Of a stretch of 64,000 nucleotides of DNA, positions 15,628 to 23,492 are shown piece by piece. Below the pieces are notes generated by a model that was not told where the DNA came from, ran no database searches, and saw nothing but the letters and a program-made list of their open reading frames with translations. Made by a program: the position numbers and the translations under genes. This DNA comes from CAYPPK01 sp964412615 (lineage in GTDB: Bacteria; Patescibacteriota; Minisyncoccia; Sungbacterales; HO2-52-23): positions 12,701 through 76,700 of the forward strand of contig CAYPPK010000003.1 in the NCBI GenBank assembly GCA_964412615.1, read 5' to 3'. Numbering within the stretch: the stretch's first letter is position 1; every line of letters begins with the position of its first letter.

Positions 15628-16713
15628 TTAGATTTTTTGGTAAGTTTCTTGTCCCAGATTTCTGATGGCTCCTTTCAATTCCAGGAGCGACAGGGAAGTC
15701 ACGATGATGGCGGTAGGCAAGCTGGTTTTTTCCTTGATGGCATCCAAGGAAAGCGGTTCTTCCAACAATTGATAAATAATTTTTTCATTTTCTTCCAAAT
15801 CTTCTTGCAATTTTTTTTCTTTCTCTCCAGTATACTCGATTCCCAATTCTTCCAAAATATCGGTTGCTCCCTGCACCAGTTTGGCGCCCTGCTGAATTAA
15901 AGCATTGGGACCTCTGGAAGTGGTGGAAAAAATTGATCCGGGGACGGCAAATACCTCGCGGTTTTGCTCCAGGGCCAGCCGCGCGGTTAGAAGCGCGCCG
16001 GATCTTTCGCGCGCCTCCACCACCAGTACTCCCAGGGCTAAACCGGAAATAAGACGGTTGCGCTGGGGAAAATTTTCTTTCCGGGCCGGAGTGCCGTGAG
16101 CATACTCGGAAATTAACAGTCCGTTGTTTTCGGCGATGCGCCGGGCTAGCCCCCTGTTTTCTGCGGGAAAAATCGAGTGATAGTCCAACCCCGAACCCAA
16201 AACAGCAATGGTTTTGCCGTTTTCGTCCAGAGCGGCTTGGTGCGCTTGGGCGTCAATGCCGGCCGCCAGGCCGCTGACGATAGTTATGCCGGCCGAAGCC
16301 AAATCGCGGGCGATGGCTTCGGCGGTTTCCAAGCCGTAAGCAGTAGGCCGTCTGGTACCGACCACGCCGACTAAAATTCCTTTGGTTAGAAGATGTAAAT
16401 TTCCTTGGCCGTATAAAAAAAGCGGGGGTGAAGGTATTTCTTTCAGACCGGCGGGGAAATTTTCATCGGCTTCCGTAATCAGCCAGATATTTTCTCGGAT
16501 CAGTTTTTCCATTTCCCGATCGGGATGCAAAGAGGGTTTTTTCCAGGCAATGGCTTGCCGCAAAATTTCAGAGATACCCATCTCTGCCAAAGCGCCGGAT
16601 TCCGCCAACCAAGCATTTTCTAAACTACCGAATTGATTTTGCAAATGTCGGATAGTAGCCGGCCCCATGCCGGGAATAGAATTCCAAGCGTTAAGAAATT
16701 TTAGGTCGCGCAT
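15628..16713 (-). CDS. dprA: DNA-processing protein DprA/Smf
   Basis: 361 residues: an N-terminal helix-hairpin-helix-like region (WNSIPGMGPATIRHL), the Rossmann-like DprA core (VGVVGTRRPTAYG, IVSGLAAGIDAQAHQAAL, TIAVLGSGLD, RNRLISGLA) and a C-terminal winged helix (about 300-361). DprA protects incoming single-stranded DNA and loads RecA in natural transformation. The split comEC genes at 30-32 kb suggest that a DNA uptake route exists. Co-transcribed with topA. Confidence 0.93.
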   Translation of the reverse strand: MRDLKFLNAWNSIPGMGPATIRHLQNQFGSLENAWLAESGALAEMGISEILRQAIAWKKPSLHPDREMEKLIRENIWLITEADENFPAGLKEIPSPPLFLYGQGNLHLLTKGILVGVVGTRRPTAYGLETAEAIARDLASAGITIVSGLAAGIDAQAHQAALDENGKTIAVLGSGLDYHSIFPAENRGLARRIAENNGLLISEYAHGTPARKENFPQRNRLISGLALGVLVVEARERSGALLTARLALEQNREVFAVPGSIFSTTSRGPNALIQQGAKLVQGATDILEELGIEYTGEKEKKLQEDLEENEKIIYQLLEEPLSLDAIKEKTSLPTAIIVTSLSLLELKGAIRNLGQETYQKI

Positions 16714-16773
16714 GCTTTAAAACTACCATAGGTTACAACATTTTCTATTTTCTGGCAATCTAAGGGTCTAAAT

Positions 16774-18756
16774 TTACGCCTGGGTATTTCGTAATTCTTC
16801 CACTGCTTCCGCTAAAATCTGGCAGTAAAGATTCAGTCCTACTTTGTTGATAGCTCCGGATTGTTCTTTGCCTAGAATATTGCCGGCTCCGCGAATTTCC
16901 AAATCGCGCAAAGCAATCTGGTAGCCGTCGCCCAATCCGGAATATTCCCGCAAAGCTCCCAACCGTTCTTCGGCCTTGGCAGTTAAATGACGCGGCTTAT
17001 ATAAAAAGTAGGCGAAACCCTGGATTTGACTGCGGCCAATCCGGCCTCTTAACTGATGAGCTTCCGCCAAACCCAGGCGGGTAGCATCGTCTACAATTAA
17101 AGTATTGGCCGAAGAAATATCCAATCCGTTTTCAATAATGGTGGTTGCCAGCAGCATATCTGCTTCTTTATGGCGGAACTTATCCATGGCGCGGATAATT
17201 TCTTTCTCGCGCAGGCGGCCATGGATAACTTCAATGCGCAGACGCTTATTTAGTTTAAGCGAATGCAGTTTTTCTTTAACTTGGCCGATGGTCTCAATCC
17301 GATTGTGTAAAAAATAAATTTGTCCTTGGCGCTGCAATTCAAACTCCAGAGCTGCTTTGATGGTGCGGCGCGCGTAAGGCAGAACAGCCGTAACAATCGG
17401 AACGCGTTCGGGCGGCGGGGAAGCAAGGAGAGAGAGATCGCGCAGTTTGGCTAAAGCCAAAGACAAAGTCCGCGGGATGGGGGTAGCCGAGAGCGAGAGT
17501 ATATCAATTTCGGTGCGCAATTCCTTAAAGCGCTCCTTTTGCTTCACGCCAAAACGCTGCTCCTCGTCAATAATTACCAACCCCAAATTTTTAAAAATTA
17601 AATCTCCGGAAAGAAGGCGGTGAGTGCCGATTAAAATATCAATTTGCCCGGTTTTTAATTTGGGCAAGATTTCTTTAGTTTGAGCGGGCGAGGTAAGGCG
17701 CGAAAGCATGCTGATGCTGATGGGCAGTTTCTGCAATCTTTCCCGAAAAGTTTTTTCATGCTGGGCCGCCAAGATAGTGGTGGGGGATAACAGAACCACT
17801 TGTCTGCCGGAAGTTACGGCGCGCAGGGCAGCACGCAGGGCAATTTCAGTCTTGCCAAAACCTACATCGCCGCAAAGAATGCGGTCCATGGGACGGGAGC
17901 TGGAAAGATCCGCAAAGATTTCTGTTTCTGCTACCAATTGATCTTCGGTTTCGGTATAGGGAAAAGAAGCTCTAACTTCCGTTTCCAAAGCTTGGTCGCC
18001 CGGATAAGGCAGGCGTTGGCTGGCCTGGCGCTTGGCATACAAATTTAATAATTCCCGGGCCAGTTTTTGAGTATCTTCTCGCACCCGGCGTTTGGTTTTT
18101 TGCCAAATGCCTCCGCCCAAACGGTGCAGGCGAGGAATTTCAAAACCAACATAAGGGGTTAGCCGATCTTTTTGGTCGGTTGGCACATATAAGCGATCCG
18201 GCTCTCTGCCGGGCGCGGCGGGCGCGTATTCAATAACATAATGAGAGCTGTTCGCATCATCAGTATATGGCATTCGCGGATTTCGCATTATGGTTTTTCC
18301 GCGGAAAATACCGATTCCGTGATCCGCATGTACGACAAAACTGCCTGGCGACAATTTTTCCAGGGGGAGGGAAGTTATTCTTGGTTTTATTTTAACTTCC
18401 GCCTCAGGGCGGAGTTTGATAAGAGTGATTAAATTGCCGGTAAATTCAATCACGTATGGCTGAGCAAGATTTATCGGCCAAAGTTCAATTAATCCTCCTC
18501 GCACGGCAAACAATCCTTTGCCTAAAACAGTTTGCGCTCGTTCATATCCTAAATTTAGAAGATTTCGCGCTAAAACCGCCGGGCTTACTTTTAAATCCTT
18601 TTCTAAAATCAAAACATTATCTCTCCACCAAGGGTTGGTAAAACGGGCTTTTTTTATGGCCGGCTCATTTTCAGAAAACCACAAATCGCCCCGCTCTAAA
18701 TTTTGGGGGGTTACGGAAGCAATCAGCAATTCTGCCGTTTCTTTCGTTCTTGTCAC
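16774..18756 (-). CDS. mfd: Short Mfd-like transcription-repair coupling translocase
   Basis: 660 residues, against about 1150 in E. coli Mfd. A reduced N-terminal part is followed by the CarD-like RNA-polymerase-interacting domain (SPGSFVVHADHGIGIF) and the two RecA-like helicase lobes (GDVGFGKTEIA Walker A, DEEQRFGVKQKE, SATPIPRTL, RGRIGRS). The N-terminal UvrB-homology modules and the C-terminal autoinhibitory domain are missing or minimal. The core that pushes stalled RNA polymerase is present, but UvrA recruitment is doubtful. It starts with GTG; no longer homologous frame is seen upstream. RecG is less likely because of the CarD-like domain. Confidence 0.88.
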   Translation of the reverse strand: MTRTKETAELLIASVTPQNLERGDLWFSENEPAIKKARFTNPWWRDNVLILEKDLKVSPAVLARNLLNLGYERAQTVLGKGLFAVRGGLIELWPINLAQPYVIEFTGNLITLIKLRPEAEVKIKPRITSLPLEKLSPGSFVVHADHGIGIFRGKTIMRNPRMPYTDDANSSHYVIEYAPAAPGREPDRLYVPTDQKDRLTPYVGFEIPRLHRLGGGIWQKTKRRVREDTQKLARELLNLYAKRQASQRLPYPGDQALETEVRASFPYTETEDQLVAETEIFADLSSSRPMDRILCGDVGFGKTEIALRAALRAVTSGRQVVLLSPTTILAAQHEKTFRERLQKLPISISMLSRLTSPAQTKEILPKLKTGQIDILIGTHRLLSGDLIFKNLGLVIIDEEQRFGVKQKERFKELRTEIDILSLSATPIPRTLSLALAKLRDLSLLASPPPERVPIVTAVLPYARRTIKAALEFELQRQGQIYFLHNRIETIGQVKEKLHSLKLNKRLRIEVIHGRLREKEIIRAMDKFRHKEADMLLATTIIENGLDISSANTLIVDDATRLGLAEAHQLRGRIGRSQIQGFAYFLYKPRHLTAKAEERLGALREYSGLGDGYQIALRDLEIRGAGNILGKEQSGAINKVGLNLYCQILAEAVEELRNTQA

Positions 18757-18822
18757 GACTGACTAAAATATATCACAAAATTTATAGCAAGTAAATTAAA
18801 TACCGCTGGGCGAGCCAGACGG

Positions 18823-19128
18823 TTATTTCTCGGGAGGCAGAAGGGGACTTCCGTAACTTGCCGTCAAAATTAAGCGCGATTCTCCCTCGCGCAGGACTCT
18901 CATCATGCTGCCGCCGCAAACAACAGGTTGCTGTGGCCGCAGGGAGTTAACCTGCTCCAGAAGGTAAAGCAAGAATTCTTGCGCTTCTTTCAATCTTCTT
19001 TCAGAAATTTTCTTTCCCGCGGTAGCATCGCAAAGCGTTCTCACAACTCTCATAACCCCCTTTTTGTCCTTAAACATCTTAGATATCACCGGGTGCGACA
19101 ACAGCTGCAAAATCGTTGCCCTGTCCAT
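18823..19128 (-). CDS. Protein of unknown function (101 aa)
   Basis: The start is set at the ATG at 19128 because GAAGGAGG lies 7 nt before it; the longer GTG-started frame would read through this ribosome site. The sequence is helical at first (TILQLLSHPVISKMFKDKKG, then a leucine-rich helix RRLKEAQEFLLYLLEQV) and has a glycine-rich tail. No family is recognised and no membrane segment is seen. It lies between pth and mfd on the same strand. Confidence 0.6.
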   Translation of the reverse strand: MDRATILQLLSHPVISKMFKDKKGVMRVVRTLCDATAGKKISERRLKEAQEFLLYLLEQVNSLRPQQPVVCGGSMMRVLREGESRLILTASYGSPLLPPEK

Positions 19129-19198
19129 CACGATTCCTCCTTCTTGTGCCACTATGAATCTATCATTTTACTAGGGCTCTGTCAAGGTGTAATGCGTT

Positions 19199-19771
19199 TT
19201 ATGAGTTGTAACTATTCATCGCTTTCTCCGGCCCGTCAGTAGCGGCTACTTCAATGGCTACTATTGTTTTTTTCACAATTTTTTTGGCTAGTTTAAATTC
19301 GTCTGGGATAAATTTTTTTAAGACCAGGTTTTCCGCCGGTATCCGCCGGCTGGCGGACTGTCTGCCCGCTATGCCTAGGCGAAACCTCCAAAAATCGCGG
19401 GTTTTCAAAGCGCGGATAACTGATTCTACTCCTTTGTGCCCGGCTGAATGTTTGCCAAAGGAAAGCTTGGCGCGCCCGAGCGGAAGGTCGGCATCATCAT
19501 GAATTAAAAATATTTCTTTGGGCTTTACTTTAAAAAAACGGGCAGCAGGAGCTACGGCCGCTCCGGATTTATTCATAAAAGTGTTGGGCAGCAATAAAAC
19601 AGCTTTGGCTTTGCCGATTTTAATTTCACAAACTTCAGCCTTCCATTTTTTTTCCAGGTGAAATTCTTTTTCTTGGGTCTTGGCCAAAGCCAAGACCGTT
19701 TCCCGGCCTAAATTGTGCCGAGTTTCCTCGTATTGCTCTCCGGGATTTCCCAAGCCGGCGATAATAAGCAT
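19199..19771 (-). CDS. pth: Peptidyl-tRNA hydrolase
   Basis: A 190-aa Pth that cleaves peptidyl-tRNA released by stalled ribosomes. The start is placed at MLIIAGLGNPG, the family N-terminus; the ORF can be extended by 31 codons, but only through the 19.85-kb repeat element. The catalytic His19 is in RHNLG, Asn in PNTFMNKSG, and Asp in LIHDDADLPLG. Near residues 140-150 a short basic stretch (RQSASRR) interrupts the usual IGIG..-VL region. It is encoded by a GC palindrome at 19342-19357, apparently an in-frame insertion. Confidence 0.93.
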   Translation of the reverse strand: MLIIAGLGNPGEQYEETRHNLGRETVLALAKTQEKEFHLEKKWKAEVCEIKIGKAKAVLLLPNTFMNKSGAAVAPAARFFKVKPKEIFLIHDDADLPLGRAKLSFGKHSAGHKGVESVIRALKTRDFWRFRLGIAGRQSASRRIPAENLVLKKFIPDEFKLAKKIVKKTIVAIEVAATDGPEKAMNSYNS

Positions 19772-19850
19772 ATTTATATGATGCCCAGAATCTTGCTTAA
19801 ATAGCAATTCAGCATTGCCAAGATGCCAAATTGCGGCTATAATGCGGGAA

Positions 19851-19984
19851 TGAATCCCACCCATAACTTGCCCTAAGTTATAAGTGGGTATTTTCAGTAA
19901 TAATAATAAAAATCAATTAACCTAGAATTTGCATCGGGTCAGAGGGCAAGAGCTCTTTGAGGTGCAAGTTGTGTGTGGGATGAA
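19851..19984 (+). repeat. Inverted-repeat element, copy A (upstream of lepB)
   Basis: 134 bp. TGAA, left arm TCCCACCCATAACTTGCCC (19855-19873), an AT-rich interior, right arm GTGCAAGTTGTGTGTGGGA (19962-19980), TGAA. The arms are complementary except at three positions. The lepB ATG (19980-19982) spans the junction of right arm and TGAA. The left arm can also pair locally with AAGTTATAAGTGGG (19875-19888). Copies B and C are at 44668 and 44946. Confidence 0.8.
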
Positions 19985-20525
19985 TGAAGAAAAAAAAGGC
20001 GGTTGGTGGGAACTAGTTAAGATTGTTGGCGTATCTTTACTTATTGCTTTTTCGGTCCGCTATTTTATCGCTCAGCCTTTTATCGTTCGCGGCGCTTCCA
20101 TGGAACCTAATTTTGAAGACCGCGAATATTTAGTAATTGATGAACTCTCTTTTTATTTGCGCCAGCCGGAAAGAGGAGAAGTGCTGGTATTTCGTTATCC
20201 CCGTGATCCGCGGCAATTTTTTATAAAACGGGTTATTGGTCTGCCAGGGGAAAAGGTAGAAGTTAAAAATGGCCGAATCAAGATTTATAATGATGCTTAT
20301 CCGCAAGGTTTCTTGCTGGAAGAAAATTATTTGGATCCTCCCGGCCGACCTACTCATCCTAATCTTTCTTTAACTTTAGGTTCGGAGGAATATTTTATGC
20401 TGGGGGATAACCGAGATTTTAGTTCTGATTCACGAGTCTGGGGTCCCCTGCAGCGAAAATATATAGTAGGCAGAGTGCTGTTTCGCGCTTGGCCCCCTAA
20501 TAAACTGGGTCTGGTAAGCGAATAA
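19980..20525 (+). CDS. lepB: Signal peptidase I
   Basis: 181 residues from the ATG at 19980. One N-terminal membrane helix (KIVGVSLLIAFSVRYFI) is followed by the S26 motifs: GASMEPNF with the nucleophile Ser, RGEVLVFRYP, FIKRVIGLPGE with the catalytic Lys, and GDNRDFSSDSR. It removes signal peptides from exported proteins outside the membrane. The start has no Shine-Dalgarno sequence; instead the ATG is part of the right arm of a repeat element also present before rplC. An extended frame from 19929 would translate through the element and is less likely. The stop is 4 nt from the HisRS-like gene. Confidence 0.93.
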   Translation: MNEEKKGGWWELVKIVGVSLLIAFSVRYFIAQPFIVRGASMEPNFEDREYLVIDELSFYLRQPERGEVLVFRYPRDPRQFFIKRVIGLPGEKVEVKNGRIKIYNDAYPQGFLLEENYLDPPGRPTHPNLSLTLGSEEYFMLGDNRDFSSDSRVWGPLQRKYIVGRVLFRAWPPNKLGLVSE

Positions 20526-20529
20526 ATTT

Positions 20530-21858
20530 ATGTCCAAACCCAAAACCAATACGCATGATTTTCTTAACCGTTTTGATCGGCTTCCTGCCCAAGAGCGCTT
20601 TGTTTTGAAAGTTAAAGAAGCCTTTTCGGGGTTAGCGGCATTTTATGGATTTGAACCTATCCGTACTTCTCTTTTTGAAGATCCTCGGTTGTTTAGCGGT
20701 TTGCAAAAAGCAGGCCTATTAGAAGAGCGTTCTCCGATTATCTGCAAAACTTCATTTGGATTTGATTTGGCTTTGCGGCCTTCCGGCGTTCTAGAAATAT
20801 TTCGGGCCTACAATGCCCACCGCATGAATGATCTTCCTCATCCGCTCAAGTTTCTATTTGAGGGAGAAAGTTTTTTTACGGCGGCGCGCGGCTCGGCCAA
20901 GCATTTACAATCTGTGTATGAATTGGGTTTATGCATGATAGGCGAGGAAGGGCCGATCGCTGAAGCCGAAATTATCCAAGTGCTGTGGAAATCATTGGAA
21001 AAAGCCGGGGTGGATGCTTCTTTGCTTAACGCGCGCATTAATGCTACCGCCTGCAATGAATGCCGAAATTCTTTCCGTACCCCACTTTTGGCTTTCTTGC
21101 GTCCGCGCTTTTATCGCCTTTGCAAAGAATGCCGCCGCCAGCTAAAACGCAATCCTACCCGAGTTTTTAACTGCAAAGAAGAACAATGCCGAGGCATAAG
21201 CCAAAATGCACCTCAAGTATTGGATTATTTATGTGAAATATGCAAAAGACATTTGCGCGGGGTGTTGGAGTTTTTGGATGAGATGAAAATTTCCTATTTC
21301 CTGGATCCCAAATTTTTCCGGGAGGGATCATTTTTCAGCACTTTAATTTTTGAGGTAGCTCTTACTATGCCGGCCAAAGTCGTGGCGGAAGAAACTGCCG
21401 GGGCGCCCAAACCGGAAAACGAGACAGTTACTTTAGCCGAAGGTGGCCGCATGTCTAAAGCAGGAGAATTAGTGGCAGGCAAAAGGCTGGATGTGGCTTG
21501 CGGGATTATGGCTTTGGAAACCGTAGAAGGAATTTTGAAGGGCAGAGAAAAACCTGGCGGATCAGAGAGACCCCGCGTTTTTTTGGCTCAGCTTGGAGAA
21601 TTGGCTAAGAGAAAAAGCTTGGGACTATTGGAAGCCTTGCGCGCCGGAGGAATTTCCGTGCAAGAATCTTTAGGTCGGGATTCAGTCAAGTCTCAACTTA
21701 AAGTTGCCGAGCGTATCGGCGCGGAGATGGCCCTCATTCTAGGTCAGAAAGAAGCCCTGGATACTACTATTATTGTAAGAGAATTAAATTCCGGGATTCA
21801 GGAAACCATACCGCAAGATAAATTGGTGGAATTTTTGAAAAGAAGGTTAAAAAAATAA
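20530..21858 (+). CDS. Divergent histidyl-tRNA synthetase-like protein
   Basis: 442 residues with the layout of HisRS: a class II core (LPAQERFVLKVKEAF, ALRPSGVLEIFRAY) and a C-terminal anticodon-binding-like domain (VFLAQLGELAKRKSLGLLEAL to the end). Key motifs are altered. Motif 2 FRYE reads FEGE, RGLDYY reads REGSFF, and GGRYD reads GGRMS. The middle region contains cysteine pairs CNEC, CKEC, C....C and CEIC (about 177-240), a likely zinc-binding site. It is either a lineage-specific HisRS or a non-charging paralogue of the HisZ kind. lepB lies directly upstream and the HIT gene downstream. Confidence 0.75.
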   Translation: MSKPKTNTHDFLNRFDRLPAQERFVLKVKEAFSGLAAFYGFEPIRTSLFEDPRLFSGLQKAGLLEERSPIICKTSFGFDLALRPSGVLEIFRAYNAHRMNDLPHPLKFLFEGESFFTAARGSAKHLQSVYELGLCMIGEEGPIAEAEIIQVLWKSLEKAGVDASLLNARINATACNECRNSFRTPLLAFLRPRFYRLCKECRRQLKRNPTRVFNCKEEQCRGISQNAPQVLDYLCEICKRHLRGVLEFLDEMKISYFLDPKFFREGSFFSTLIFEVALTMPAKVVAEETAGAPKPENETVTLAEGGRMSKAGELVAGKRLDVACGIMALETVEGILKGREKPGGSERPRVFLAQLGELAKRKSLGLLEALRAGGISVQESLGRDSVKSQLKVAERIGAEMALILGQKEALDTTIIVRELNSGIQETIPQDKLVEFLKRRLKK

Positions 21859-21870
21859 CTTTTGACGAAT

Positions 21871-22203
21871 ATGGCAGATTGCCTATTTTGCAAAATAGCC
21901 AAAAATGAACTTCCTTCCCAGGTTGTTTTTGAGGATGACGAAGTTAAAGTCTTTAAAGATATTCAACCCAAAGCCCCGGTGCATTTATTGGTAATTCCTA
22001 AAACTCATATTGAATCCGTTGCCCATCTGGAACCTGGACACGAAGCTATAGTTTCCAAAATTATTTATACTGCCAAAAAAATTGCCGAAGACCACGGGTT
22101 GAAGGGATACAGATTGGCTTTTAATGTCGGCCGTGAAGGGGGGCAGGTAATTGATCATTTGCATTTGCATATTTTAGGCGGCTGGCCAGGCGCTATTGAT
22201 TAA
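21871..22203 (+). CDS. HIT-family nucleotide hydrolase
   Basis: 110 residues from the ATG at 21871 (MADCLFCKIA); the earlier TTG in frame is not needed. The HIT triad is in VIDHLHLHILGG near the C-terminus, and CxxC at the N-terminus is typical of the HinT branch. The family hydrolyses nucleoside phosphoramidates or dinucleoside polyphosphates. It follows the HisRS-like gene by 12 nt, fitting a link with aminoacyl-adenylate turnover. Confidence 0.92.
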   Translation: MADCLFCKIAKNELPSQVVFEDDEVKVFKDIQPKAPVHLLVIPKTHIESVAHLEPGHEAIVSKIIYTAKKIAEDHGLKGYRLAFNVGREGGQVIDHLHLHILGGWPGAID

Positions 22204-22248
22204 TTTATGAAGATACGGTAAACTCCAGGACGTAAGTTAAATTAAAAA

Positions 22249-22335
22249 ATGATGAAATTTACAAAAATTCAGTGGTTGCAGCTTTTCTTGGCCTATATGT
22301 CTACTTATTTAAGTCTTTCCATTTGGATTAGCTAA
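22249..22335 (+). CDS. Possible 28-aa hydrophobic leader peptide before rpsU
   Basis: ATGATG starts a short frame rich in Leu, Trp, Tyr and Phe (KFTKIQWLQLFLAYMSTYLS), ending 9 nt before rpsU. No good ribosome site is visible. It may be a leader peptide or chance. Confidence 0.25.
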   Translation: MMKFTKIQWLQLFLAYMSTYLSLSIWIS

Positions 22336-22344
22336 AGAGCAAGT

Positions 22345-22572
22345 ATGGTTGAAGTAAGAAGAAGAGAAAATGAGACTACCGGAGCCATGCTCCGCCGCTT
22401 CACCCGCCGGGTTCAGCAGTCGGGGATTTTGATTCGCGCCCGCAAAATGCGTTTTTATGAACCAAAATCCACTAAACGAGCAGTACGGGAAAAGGCCTTG
22501 CGTCGGATTCAAGTCAAAAAAGAACGCGAACGTCTGGAAAAATTAGGTAAATTGCCTTTGGACGAAAAATAA
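22345..22572 (+). CDS. rpsU: Ribosomal protein bS21
   Basis: A 75-aa basic protein matching bS21: VEVRRRENETTGAMLRRFTR at the N-terminus, a KMRFYEPKSTKR middle and a charged helical tail. It belongs to the platform of the small subunit and helps initiation. The Shine-Dalgarno is weak (AGAGCAAGT). A terminator follows at 22590. Confidence 0.95.
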   Translation: MVEVRRRENETTGAMLRRFTRRVQQSGILIRARKMRFYEPKSTKRAVREKALRRIQVKKERERLEKLGKLPLDEK

Positions 22573-22589
22573 TCTGGCGCAGGCAAGCT

Positions 22590-22622
22590 AAACCGCCTAT
22601 TAAACCGGGCGGCTTTTTTTTG
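22590..22622 (+). terminator. Intrinsic terminator after rpsU
   Basis: CCGCC (22593-22597) pairs with GGCGG (22608-22612), followed by C and a run of eight T. Confidence 0.75.
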
Positions 22623-22654
22623 ACTTTTATTAAAATTTCTGCTAGAAAAGTGAC

Positions 22655-23113
22655 ATGACAATCAAGGAAAAAGTTCAGGCAGACACCAAGGAAGCCATGC
22701 GAGCCAAAGACGAATTGCGGCTTTCAGTATTGCGTCTGCTTTCGGCTGCGATCCAGAACCGAGAGATTGAAAAGAGGACCAAAGGAGGAGGCGAACTTGC
22801 GGACGACGAGGTTTTGGCCACCATCCGTTCGGAAGTAAAAAAGCGCAAAGACGCAATAGAGCAATTTTTAAAAGGAAGCCGGGAAGATTTAGCAGCCAAA
22901 GAAACCGCGGAACTCGGCATCTTAGAGAAATATTTGCCGGCAGAACTTTCCGGAGCAGATGTTGAAAAAATCGTAAAAGAAACAGTAAATAGCATGGGCG
23001 AAGTTACCAGCAAGGATTTTGGCCGGGTGATGGGCGAGGTAATGAAAAAAATAAAAGGGCAAGCATCCGGGGAAAGAGTTACGCAAGCAGTGAAGAAGAT
23101 ACTTGAGTCATGA
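22655..23113 (+). CDS. YqeY / GatB-tail domain protein
   Basis: A 152-aa helical protein of the YqeY family (KEAMRAKDELRLSVLRLLSAA, EQFLKGSREDLAAKETAELGILEKYLP, then a GatB-like tail domain KDFGRVMGEVMKKIKGQASG). It probably interacts with tRNA or aminoacyl-tRNA enzymes; the precise role is unknown. It overlaps ybeY by 4 nt (ATGA). Confidence 0.92.
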   Translation: MTIKEKVQADTKEAMRAKDELRLSVLRLLSAAIQNREIEKRTKGGGELADDEVLATIRSEVKKRKDAIEQFLKGSREDLAAKETAELGILEKYLPAELSGADVEKIVKETVNSMGEVTSKDFGRVMGEVMKKIKGQASGERVTQAVKKILES

Positions 23114-23481
23114 AAAATATTGTCAGCAGGGTCCGGAAGTTTCTGCCCAAAAATTTGCAAAAAAAATTGCCCAGAGAGCTCAAGGTTGTGCCCGTTCCGG
23201 CCGCCATGGCAAAAAAATTGAATTTTCAGTTCCGCCGGAAAAATCATCCGACTAATGTTCTTTCTTTTCGGTACGATAACAATTATGGCGAAATTTTAGT
23301 GTGTCCCGCCGTCATCCGGCAAGAGAGCAAAGCGGCCCGGCATACTTATATTTTTCAGATGACATGGATGATTTTGCATGGTATGTTACATTTAGCCGAA
23401 ATGCATCACGAGAAATCGGAACTTACCGCTGCCAAAGTTAAAAAATTGGAGGAGAAAATACTGGCCAGAATTTTTAAATAA
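23110..23481 (+). CDS. ybeY: Endoribonuclease YbeY
   Basis: A 123-aa zinc-dependent RNase for rRNA maturation and quality control. The metal site is HGMLHLAEMHH, a variant of the usual HGxLHLxGYDH in which the third ligand position is His-His. NVLSFRYDNNYGEILV matches the preceding family motif. Translation is coupled with yqeY upstream; ftsA starts 11 nt downstream. Confidence 0.92.
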   Translation: MKNIVSRVRKFLPKNLQKKLPRELKVVPVPAAMAKKLNFQFRRKNHPTNVLSFRYDNNYGEILVCPAVIRQESKAARHTYIFQMTWMILHGMLHLAEMHHEKSELTAAKVKKLEEKILARIFK

Positions 23482-23492
23482 TTTTAAATTTT

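Noticed and set aside
19199..19864. Longer pth starting at 19864
   Set aside because: The 31 extra codons are encoded by the inverted-repeat element and flanking gap; family homology begins at the ATG at 19771.
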